From: an uncultured Collinsella sp.
GTDB lineage: Bacteria; Actinomycetota; Coriobacteriia; Coriobacteriales; Coriobacteriaceae
Assembly (NCBI GenBank): GCA_900543505.1
Contig: UQSB01000026.1
Coordinates: 1-28,451 of the forward strand
DNA: 28,451 nucleotides
Direction of reading: 5' to 3'
The notes beneath the pieces are model-generated. The model was not told the origin of the DNA, ran no database searches, and was given only the letters and a program-made list of their open reading frames with translations. Positions 21,689 to 28,451 of the stretch are shown in pieces. Positions within the stretch are counted from its first letter, which is position 1, and each line of letters begins with the position of its first letter. A program made the position numbers and the translations under genes.

Positions 21689-23501
21689 GATGCTCATCTC
21701 CTTTCGCAGCCTGAAGCGATCCACTGGGGCCAGAGGAAGACAGGGCATTTGCGCCATCCACGACGCCCGCATCCCCCGCAAACTCCATCTGCGAGGCATA
21801 AATCTCCTGATAAATGGCGTCGCCCGCCAGCAGCTCCTCGTGCGTGCCCACACCGTGGACACAGCCGTCGTCCAACACCACGATGCGGTCGGCATCCATA
21901 ACGCTCGCAATGCGCTGCGCAATGACAATCACCGTCGTATTGGGAATCTGAGCAATATGCTCGCGAATCTTAGCGTCGGTCGCCATATCGACCGCGCTGG
22001 TTGAGTCATCAAAAATGAGCACGCGCGGATGCTTGAGCAGCGTGCGCGCAATGCACAGGCGTTGCTTCTGGCCGCCCGAAACACCGGCGCCGCCTTGGCC
22101 CAACTCGCCGTCCAGCCCGCCGATGCGATCCAGGAACTCGTCCACGCATGCCGCCCGGCAGGCCGCGAGGAGCTCATCGTCCGACGCCTGCGGATTGCCC
22201 CACTGCAGGTTCTCGCGCACGGTACCCGTAAACAGCACGTTCTTTTGCAGCACGATACCCACGGCGTCGCGCAGGGCAACCAGGTCGTAATTGCGCACAT
22301 CGCGCCCGCCCACGAGCACGGCGCCTTCGGTGGCGTCGTACAGGCGCGCGATCAGCTGCACAAGCGAGCTCTTGCCCGAGCCCGTGCCGCCGAGGATGCC
22401 CACCGTCGAGCCGCTCTCGATGCGAAGGTCGATATGCTCGAGCACATCCTCGGCAGCATCCGCGCGGTACTTAAACGACACGTCGCGAAACTCGATGCCT
22501 CCGTCGGCCACCTCGTGCACGGCAGCGGCAGCGTCGGGCGCTTGAATAAGCGAACGCTCGTCGAGCACCCGCGAGATGCGCTCCACGCTGGCAAGTGCGC
22601 GGGTGAGCAGCAAAAACACGTTGGAAATCATCATGAGCGAGTTCATGATCAGCAGCACGTAGCTCATAAAGCCCGTGAGCGAGCCCACGCCCAAGCGACC
22701 TTCGATGATCATGCGGCCGCCGATCCACAGAATGGAAAGCGCCGCCACGTACATCGACAGCTGAAACACCGGCAGGTTGAACACGGCGTTGCCAAAGGTC
22801 TTCGTCGCCGTGTGCGCAAGCTCGGTATTGACGGCATCGAACTTGGCCTCCTCGTGCTCGGCGCGCACGTACGCTTTGACGGCGCGCACGGCGGTGAGGT
22901 CTTCCTGCACCACACCGTTGAGATGGTCCATCGAGGTCTGCAGCTGGCGGTAGAGCGGACTGACACGGTAGGTAATAACGCCCAGCACGATCGCCAGCAC
23001 CGGCAGGATGATCGCAAATACAGTGGCGAGCGGGCGCGACAGCACCAGCGCATAGACCAAGCCGACGATAAGCGTCACGGGGCCGCGCACCATAGGGCGA
23101 AAGCCGTTGCCGATAGCGTTTTGAATCACGGTGATGTCGGTGGTCATGCGAGTGACCAGCGAGCTGGCGTCGTAGTTGTCCAGATTGCCAAAAGCGAGCG
23201 TCTGGATCTTGCGATACTCGGCCTCGCGCAGGTTAGCGCCCAGCCCCGAGGCGACGCGAGCAGACGTGCGTGCATAGCCCAAGCCAAGTACCAGCGAACA
23301 TGCGGCGCATACCAGCATATACGTGCCCTGCAACAGCATGTAGTTGATGTCGCCCGCGGGCACGCCCACATCGATGATATTTGCCATGATGACCGGGATA
23401 AACAGCTCGAGCGCCGTCTCGGCCGTCACAAAGAGCACGCCGAGTATGGCGTCGCGGCGGTATGCCCCCAGATAGGAAAACAGAATCTTGAGATTGCGCA
23501 C
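21681..23501 (-). CDS. ABC multidrug-type exporter, degenerate-site half
   Basis: This 606-residue half-transporter has six membrane spans and an ATPase domain. Walker A GGTGSGKS is at about 371-378 and a good signature VSGGQ at 474-478. The Walker B region reads VLIFDDSTSAVD, with Asp499 where the catalytic Glu should be, and the switch-loop His is Gln529 (VIAQRIAS). The same substitutions mark the TM287/LmrC side of heterodimeric exporters, where one ATP site is non-hydrolytic. With the next gene it should form one active and one degenerate site. The start is a GTG at 23501 with a GGGGGA site. A strong promoter lies at 23543-23570. The gene is divergent from the MATE gene. Confidence 0.92.
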   Translation of the reverse strand: MRNLKILFSYLGAYRRDAILGVLFVTAETALELFIPVIMANIIDVGVPAGDINYMLLQGTYMLVCAACSLVLGLGYARTSARVASGLGANLREAEYRKIQTLAFGNLDNYDASSLVTRMTTDITVIQNAIGNGFRPMVRGPVTLIVGLVYALVLSRPLATVFAIILPVLAIVLGVITYRVSPLYRQLQTSMDHLNGVVQEDLTAVRAVKAYVRAEHEEAKFDAVNTELAHTATKTFGNAVFNLPVFQLSMYVAALSILWIGGRMIIEGRLGVGSLTGFMSYVLLIMNSLMMISNVFLLLTRALASVERISRVLDERSLIQAPDAAAAVHEVADGGIEFRDVSFKYRADAAEDVLEHIDLRIESGSTVGILGGTGSGKSSLVQLIARLYDATEGAVLVGGRDVRNYDLVALRDAVGIVLQKNVLFTGTVRENLQWGNPQASDDELLAACRAACVDEFLDRIGGLDGELGQGGAGVSGGQKQRLCIARTLLKHPRVLIFDDSTSAVDMATDAKIREHIAQIPNTTVIVIAQRIASVMDADRIVVLDDGCVHGVGTHEELLAGDAIYQEIYASQMEFAGDAGVVDGANALSSSGPSGSLQAAKGDEHRA

Positions 23502-23542
23502 GCAGGTTCATCCCCCATCAAACGTTGTTCGCAAACCCACGT

Positions 23543-23570
23543 ATTATGGCGCGCCGTGCGGCGGTGTCAA
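23543..23570 (-). promoter_or_regulatory. promoter of the ABC exporter operon
   Basis: On the minus strand a perfect TTGACA (23565-23570) is separated by 16 bases from CATAAT (23543-23548), five of six matches to the -10 consensus. It lies 42 bases upstream of the first ABC gene. The spacer contains the palindrome GGCGCGCC. Confidence 0.75.
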
Positions 23571-23689
23571 GTGTTCCGAAATCGATTTCTGCAAGGCTAG
23601 TGCAGGCGCCATGCTCACAGGGCGCACGTCCGTATTCAATTGGAAATGAACGCGAGCGTGACTTTTTCGCCCTGCCGCCAACACAAACC

Positions 23690-23720
23690 TTGACTCTACA
23701 ATCGTTGTAGGGTTTTCACT
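23690..23720 (+). promoter_or_regulatory. MerR-type promoter and operator of the MATE-merR operon
   Basis: TTGACT (23690-23695) and a poor TTCACT (23715-23720) are separated by 19 bases, longer than the normal 17. The spacer holds the dyad CTACAA-TCG-TTGTAG (23696-23710). An over-long spacer with a central dyad is the hallmark of promoters switched on by MerR-family regulators, and such a regulator is the second gene downstream. Confidence 0.72.
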
Positions 23721-23760
23721 ACACTGGTACGTAAACAGACCCAGCCAGAAAGCCCCGCCC

Positions 23761-25107
23761 ATGGAACACGACCTCACACGCGGCAATGTCCTCAAGACCA
23801 TCGCGGTCTTTGCCCTGCCTTATATGCTCTCGTACTTTTTGCAGATGCTCTACGGCATGGCCGACCTGTACATGATGGGACAGTTTAGCGGCGCCGCCGG
23901 CATCACCGCCGTGGGCAATGGTGCGCAGACGCTCTATATCATTACCGTGACGCTCGTGGGCCTGGCCATGGGAACGACGGTTATCGTCGGCCACGCCGTG
24001 GGTTCGCGTCGGTTTGACCGCGCCGAGACCGCCATCGGCAACACCATCACGCTCTTTATGGGTGTCTCGGTGGTGCTGGCCGCTGTCCTGCTCGCACTGT
24101 GTCCGCAGATTGTGGCACTCATTGGCACGCCGGCCGAAGCGGTCGAAGGAACCGCCGCCTACCTGCGTATCTGCTTTATGGGCATTCCCTTTATCGCCGC
24201 GTACAACATCCTCTCGGCCATCTTTCGCGGCCTAGGCGATTCGCGCTCGCCCATGTACGTGATTGGCGTGGCATGCATCATCAACATCGCGCTCGACTTT
24301 CTGTTTATCGGCCACATGGGGCTCGGCCCCGTAGGCGCGGCACTCGGCACAGTCATCGCGCAGACGGCGAGCGTGGCTCTCGCGCTCGTGTGGCTCAAGA
24401 GCCGCCGTACGCACATTCACCTCAAGCGCAGCGACCTACGCCCCCAGCCCGAGGTGCTCGGCAGCATCCTTAAGATCGGCGTGCCCGTAGCCGTGCAGGA
24501 CGGCTGCATCCAGGTGGCGTTTATGTTCATCACCGTCATCGCCAACCACCGCGGCCTGGTTGATGCCGCCGCCGTAGGCTTGGTCGAAAAGATGATCAGC
24601 TTTTTGTTTATCGTGCCGAGTTCCATGGGCGCTACCGTCAGCGCGCTCACGGCGCAAAACGCCGGCGCAGGCAAGGGCGACCGCGCGCGCCAGGTGCTCA
24701 AGGATGCCATGACCATCTCGGTGGTGTACGGCTGCCTGATCACGGTGCTGATGTGGCTGGTGGCGCCGGCGTTTATCGGCTTTTTTGCCAAGGACCCCGC
24801 GGTGGTCGCCGCCGGCACCGGCTATATGCGCAGCTATATTTTCGACGCGATTTTTGCCGGCATCCACATTTGCTTTAGCGGCTTTTTCGCTGCATACGGC
24901 AAGAGCTACATCGGCTTTGCGCACAACGTGCTGGCCGTGGCGCTCATTCGCGTACCCGGCGCATGGCTGCTGTCGAACGCCTATTCCGACACGCTGTTCC
25001 CCATGGGTATCGCCTCGCCGTGCGGGTCGATTCTGTCGGCGGCCATCTGCGTGATTGCATTTACCGTGCTCAACCGCCGCGGAACTTTTGACAAGCTGAT
25101 GGCGTAG
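23761..25107 (+). CDS. MATE-family multidrug efflux transporter
   Basis: This is a 448-residue membrane protein with about twelve hydrophobic spans in two MatE halves, driving export of cationic drugs or metabolites by an ion gradient. Features include the N-terminal LPYMLSYFLQMLYGMADLYM, the GGxx-like AAGITAVGNG region, the mid-protein LGSILKIGVPVAVQDG start of the second half, and PSSMGATVSALTAQNAGAGK. It ends soon after span twelve. The ribosome site before the ATG is weak (AGAAAG). The merR gene follows after 54 bases on the same strand, and a MerR-type promoter lies 40 bases upstream, so the pair is likely drug-inducible. The substrate is unknown. Confidence 0.93.
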   Translation: MEHDLTRGNVLKTIAVFALPYMLSYFLQMLYGMADLYMMGQFSGAAGITAVGNGAQTLYIITVTLVGLAMGTTVIVGHAVGSRRFDRAETAIGNTITLFMGVSVVLAAVLLALCPQIVALIGTPAEAVEGTAAYLRICFMGIPFIAAYNILSAIFRGLGDSRSPMYVIGVACIINIALDFLFIGHMGLGPVGAALGTVIAQTASVALALVWLKSRRTHIHLKRSDLRPQPEVLGSILKIGVPVAVQDGCIQVAFMFITVIANHRGLVDAAAVGLVEKMISFLFIVPSSMGATVSALTAQNAGAGKGDRARQVLKDAMTISVVYGCLITVLMWLVAPAFIGFFAKDPAVVAAGTGYMRSYIFDAIFAGIHICFSGFFAAYGKSYIGFAHNVLAVALIRVPGAWLLSNAYSDTLFPMGIASPCGSILSAAICVIAFTVLNRRGTFDKLMA

Positions 25108-25161
25108 CGGGGCAACGCAGGCCTAGCGCTTCTCCCCTGTTTTACCGAAAGGAGCGGTCCT

Positions 25162-26007
25162 GTGACCGACATGCCAAGCGAACACACCGAGGGCCTGCTC
25201 CGCATTGGCGAGGTGGCGCGCTTGCTCAATTTGAGCGTGGGCACACTGCGCCATTACGAACAGATGGGGCTATTGGAACCGGCATATGTCGATCCGACGA
25301 GTGGGTACCGCTACTACGGATCGCGGCAGCTCTCCACCCTCAACACCATCGGCAACCTGCGCGTTCTCGACTTGCCGCTGGCGCAGATTCGCGAGTTTGT
25401 CACTACGCGCGATATGGATTTGATGCAACGGCAACTGACCAAGCAACAGGAGTTAATTGAGCACAGGCGGCGTGAGTTGGAGCGCATGTCGCGCAAGATT
25501 GACCAGCGGCTTGCCTTGCTTCATGGCGCTTTGAATGCTGATCTCGACACCATTAGCGAAATCGAGGAACCCGAACTTCGCTGCGCCACGCTGCACGAGC
25601 GCGTCAATCCCACCGACGCCTATTCGCTGGGATGGCATATCCGCCAGCTTCAGCAGGGGCAGCACGAAACCTTTGCCTATCTGGGCAATCTGGGTGTGGG
25701 CATCGCGCCCGAACGCCTCGCCGCCGGCGATTTTGATGGCTACGACGAGGTCTTTCTGCTGCTCGATGACACCGATGATTATTTGGGCGATGTTGAGACG
25801 CGACCTGCCGCGCGCTGCCTGACCATAAGCTTCCGCGGCACGCACGGGCAAGCAGCCCCACGCTACGAGCAGCTGCTCGGCTATATGCGCGAGCACGGCC
25901 TGACACCCGCCGGTCCCTCACGCGAGATCGCCCTCATCGACGACATCATCAGCGACGACCCAGCAACCTACGTGACGCAGATCACGGTGCCGGTCTCTCT
26001 AGGCTAG
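25162..26007 (+). CDS. MerR-family regulator with effector-binding domain
   Basis: This 281-residue transcription activator is of the BmrR type. A winged helix-turn-helix (IGEVARLLNLSVGTLRHYE, about 15-33, then SGYRYYGSRQL) binds DNA. A dimerising coiled coil spans about 85-125 (MQRQLTKQQELIEHRRREL), and the C-terminal half (about 135-275) has the layout of a GyrI-like drug-binding domain. The GTG start at 25162 has AAAGGAG seven bases upstream. It follows the MATE gene by 54 bases and probably controls it from the 19-bp-spacer promoter at 23690-23720, perhaps also the divergent ABC operon. Its last nine bases overlap the convergent small ORF downstream of ligA. Confidence 0.92.
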   Translation: MTDMPSEHTEGLLRIGEVARLLNLSVGTLRHYEQMGLLEPAYVDPTSGYRYYGSRQLSTLNTIGNLRVLDLPLAQIREFVTTRDMDLMQRQLTKQQELIEHRRRELERMSRKIDQRLALLHGALNADLDTISEIEEPELRCATLHERVNPTDAYSLGWHIRQLQQGQHETFAYLGNLGVGIAPERLAAGDFDGYDEVFLLLDDTDDYLGDVETRPAARCLTISFRGTHGQAAPRYEQLLGYMREHGLTPAGPSREIALIDDIISDDPATYVTQITVPVSLG

Positions 26008-26178
26008 ACCGAGCCTCGCCTCTAACTCGGTCAACGCCTCAAAGGCATCGCGAGATGCACCCGCCGCGCGCTCGCGCTCGGCAACGCAAATTCGCATCAT
26101 TAAGCGCTCTTTTGCCTGCACTTGGGAATGCCTCGCGCGCCCTTCCGCCTGCGAGCAATTGCGATTCTCGATATCCAT
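25999..26178 (-). CDS. 59-aa small protein coupled to ligA
   Basis: This frame begins with an ATG that shares its A with the ligA stop codon (TAATG) and runs 59 codons to a TAG. The product, starting MDIENRNCSQAEGRARHSQV, is hydrophilic, Glu/Arg/Ala-rich and predicted mostly helical (AERERAAGASRDAFEALTEL). I do not recognise a family. The TAATG junction is the same used in the gat operon, which argues it is translated. Its 3' end overlaps the convergent merR gene by nine bases. It could be a chance open frame after ligA; conservation in related genomes would settle this. Confidence 0.5.
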   Translation of the reverse strand: MDIENRNCSQAEGRARHSQVQAKERLMMRICVAERERAAGASRDAFEALTELEARLGLA

Positions 26179-28406
26179 TACGCCTCCGGCACCTCGCCAG
26201 TAGCCAAGATCCGCTCGAGCGCGTCCTCGTCCAGCACGGGCACACCCAGCTGCTCGGCCTTGGTAAGCTTGGAGCCCGCTTTGGGGCCGGCGACCAGATA
26301 GCTCGTCTTCTTTGACACGCTACCCGAAACCTTGGCGCCGAGTACCTTGAGCGCCGCACCTGCCTCGTCGCGCGTGCGGTTGACGAGCGTGCCGGTGAGC
26401 ACGAAGGTCAGACCCGCAAGCGGCTGTGCGTCGGCGAGCTCGCCCGCCACGCCAGCTTCGGCCGCGGCTTGCGCATGAGCGGCGCCCAAGTCGACCTCGA
26501 GCGAAAGGCCCGCTTGGCGCAGACGTTCCAGCACGGCAAGGTTCTCGGGCACGGCCAGGAACTGCTTGACGCTCGCCGCAATCTTGGGACCGATGCCCTC
26601 GCACTCGGCGATATCCTCTTCGCTCGCCAAGATAAGCTTGTCAATCGACAGGAATCGCTCGGCGATGACCTCGCCCACGCTCTTGCCCACATGGCGGATG
26701 CCCAGGGCAAACAGCACGCGACCGAGTGGCTGGCTCTTGGACTTGTTGAGCTCGGCGATGATTTTCTCGGCCGTCTTGAGGCCCACCGGAATGGGGTCGC
26801 CCTTCTTGACGCCCTTTTTGCTGTTGGAGCTGGCATAGGTGCGCCCTGTGTCCAGGCCGGCGATATCGTCGACCGTGAGCTGGTAGAAGTCCGCGACATC
26901 GTGGATAAGACCAGCGGCGATCATCTTGTCGACGATCTCGTCGCCCAGGCCGTCGACGTCCATGCAGCCGCGGCTCACCCAGTGGAGCAGGCGCTCCTTG
27001 AGCTGTGCGGGGCAGTCGATGGACACGCAGCGGTAGGCCACCTCACCGTCCTCGTGGACCACGGGGCTACCGCACACGGGGCAGACCTCGGGCATCTGCC
27101 AGTCAACGCTGTCGACCGGGCGCTTGTCGAGCACGGGACCCACGACCTCGGGGATCACGTCGCCCGCCTTGTGCACGATGATGGTGTCGCCCTCGCGCAC
27201 GTTTTTGCGGCGGATCTCATCGATGTTGTGCAGCGTGGCGCGCGCGATGGTGGAGCCGGCGACCGTCACCGGGTCGAACTCGGCGACCGGCGTGAGCACA
27301 CCGGTGCGGCCCACCTGGATGCGAATTTCGCGCAGGACGGTCTGCTTTTCCTCGGGCGGGAACTTAAAGGCGATGGCCCAGCGCGGTGCACGAGCGGTAA
27401 AGCCCAGGTCGAGCTGCTGCTGGAAGCTGTCGACCTTTACGACCACGCCGTCGATGTCGTAATCCAGGTCGCCGCGGTGCTCGAGCGCCTGGGCACAGAA
27501 CTCGTGGACCTCGGACGGCGTGGCGCAACGAGCCACGTTGGGGTTGACGCTGAAGCCGGCGCTACGCAGCCAGTCGAGAAACTCGCGCTGGCTGTGGACG
27601 TGCAGCGGATCGGTATCGGCGATGGCATAGATAAAGGTGGCCAGGTCGCGGCGCGCCGTGACCTTGGGGTCCTTTTGGCGCAGGGATCCTGCAGCAGCGT
27701 TGCGCGGGTTGGCAAAGGGGTCGCGGCCCTCGGCATCGGCCTCTTCGTTTAGACGGACAAAGCTGCCCTTGGGCATGTAGACCTCACCACGCACTTCGAT
27801 GGTACGCTCGCGATCGGCGCCCATGTGGGCGAGCGCCGGCTCGGACAGGTGCATGGGCACGTCCTTGATGGTACGGACGTTGAGCGACACGTCCTCGCCC
27901 GTGGTGCCATCGCCGCGCGTGGCGGCGCGTACGAAGGTGCCGTTTTGGTAGGTAAGCGCGACGCCCAAGCCGTCGATCTTGAGCTCGCAGGTATAGGTGA
28001 CGCTACCGGCGCCGAGCGCATCCTCGGTGCGCTGGAGCCACGCGTCAAGTTCGTCCAGGTCCATGGCATCGTCCATGGAATACATGCGGGCCATGTGCGT
28101 GACCGGCGTAAACTGCTCGCTCACGTATCCGCCCACGCGCTGGGTATAGCTATCTGGTGTCACCAGATCGGGATAGGCAGCCTCAATTTCCTGCAGTTCA
28201 ACGAGCATTTTGTCGAAGGCGGCGTCCGTGATCTCAGGCGCATCGAGCATGTAGTAGCGATAGGCGTGGTAATCGAGCTCGTGGCGCAGCTCGGCCGCGC
28301 GCGCGGCGGCCTGGGCATGGGCGCCGGCCGGTGCAGCGGCATCCGCGCCCGCGGGCGTTTCGGTATCGATGTCCACGCCGTCACCAAACAGGCTCGATTG
28401 CTCCAT
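26178..28406 (-). CDS. ligA: NAD-dependent DNA ligase
   Basis: LigA seals nicks during DNA replication and repair using NAD. The 742-residue protein has an Ala-rich N-terminal extension of about 30 residues, domain Ia with DYHAYRYYMLD (NAD recognition), and the adenylation motif CELKIDG with catalytic Lys143. The OB-fold follows, then a zinc finger with CPVC and later CVSIDC, helix-hairpin-helix repeats (EECEGIGP-like IAECEGIGPKIA), and a C-terminal BRCT domain (LTFVLTGTLVNRTRDEA to the end). All domains are intact; it is longer than the usual 670 because of the N-terminal extension and linkers. The ATG at 28406 has AAGGAG seven bases upstream. A coupled small ORF follows the stop. Confidence 0.97.
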   Translation of the reverse strand: MEQSSLFGDGVDIDTETPAGADAAAPAGAHAQAAARAAELRHELDYHAYRYYMLDAPEITDAAFDKMLVELQEIEAAYPDLVTPDSYTQRVGGYVSEQFTPVTHMARMYSMDDAMDLDELDAWLQRTEDALGAGSVTYTCELKIDGLGVALTYQNGTFVRAATRGDGTTGEDVSLNVRTIKDVPMHLSEPALAHMGADRERTIEVRGEVYMPKGSFVRLNEEADAEGRDPFANPRNAAAGSLRQKDPKVTARRDLATFIYAIADTDPLHVHSQREFLDWLRSAGFSVNPNVARCATPSEVHEFCAQALEHRGDLDYDIDGVVVKVDSFQQQLDLGFTARAPRWAIAFKFPPEEKQTVLREIRIQVGRTGVLTPVAEFDPVTVAGSTIARATLHNIDEIRRKNVREGDTIIVHKAGDVIPEVVGPVLDKRPVDSVDWQMPEVCPVCGSPVVHEDGEVAYRCVSIDCPAQLKERLLHWVSRGCMDVDGLGDEIVDKMIAAGLIHDVADFYQLTVDDIAGLDTGRTYASSNSKKGVKKGDPIPVGLKTAEKIIAELNKSKSQPLGRVLFALGIRHVGKSVGEVIAERFLSIDKLILASEEDIAECEGIGPKIAASVKQFLAVPENLAVLERLRQAGLSLEVDLGAAHAQAAAEAGVAGELADAQPLAGLTFVLTGTLVNRTRDEAGAALKVLGAKVSGSVSKKTSYLVAGPKAGSKLTKAEQLGVPVLDEDALERILATGEVPEA

Positions 28407-28451
28407 AGCGGCACTCCTTCGCTCGATTTCAAACGGATACTAGAGTACCAC

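Noticed and set aside
19811..21901. Long plus-strand open frame opposite the ABC exporter
   Set aside because: It mirrors the real ABC gene; no domain, start signal or plausible protein composition.

Overview
The window looks like a chromosomal segment of a high-GC Gram-positive anaerobe of the Coriobacteriia, most like Collinsella. This is inferred from general codon use, the Gat tRNA-amidation operon, a sortase-built pilus locus, a MoaC-MobB fusion and protein sequences that resemble that group. No rRNA, tRNA, CRISPR array, phage or transposase gene was seen.

Layout, left to right. (1) gatC-gatA-gatB on the minus strand with TAATG overlaps. (2) An intergenic patch with a 21-bp tandem repeat and two kinds of palindrome. 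(3) A pilus locus on the minus strand: a large beta-helix adhesin, an MPSTG minor pilin and an LPLTG backbone pilin ending in a clear terminator, then a class C sortase about 1 kb further on with its own control region. (4) Between pilins and sortase lies a 480-bp tandem duplication. It holds a 50-aa membrane peptide gene on the minus strand and, converging on its stop codon, a short structured RNA on the plus strand that ends in a hairpin terminator. The two RNA copies differ by compensatory base changes. The second copy of the peptide gene has lost its 5' end. This has the shape of a type I toxin-antitoxin locus and is the best candidate for an undescribed system here.

(5) A HAD phosphatase and an MFS transporter on the minus strand, separated by repeats. 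(6) moaA followed by a moaC-mobB fusion (molybdenum cofactor synthesis). (7) A hypothetical protein with a DUF559/Vsr-like nuclease end, sitting between two direct copies of a 62-65 bp palindrome. (8) A heterodimeric ABC exporter on the minus strand, divergent from a MATE efflux gene and its MerR-family regulator on the plus strand; the shared intergenic region carries a MerR-type promoter with a 19-bp spacer. (9) ligA on the minus strand with a 59-aa reading frame coupled to its stop codon.

Intergenic spaces are rich in two palindrome types. Type A is four copies of a 19-21 bp arm family in two loop subtypes. Type B is hairpins whose stems differ but always pair, around a loop resembling CCTGTCCC. 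The adhesin gene has a run of nine G just after its signal peptide, a likely on/off switch by slippage, so the pilus may vary in phase.
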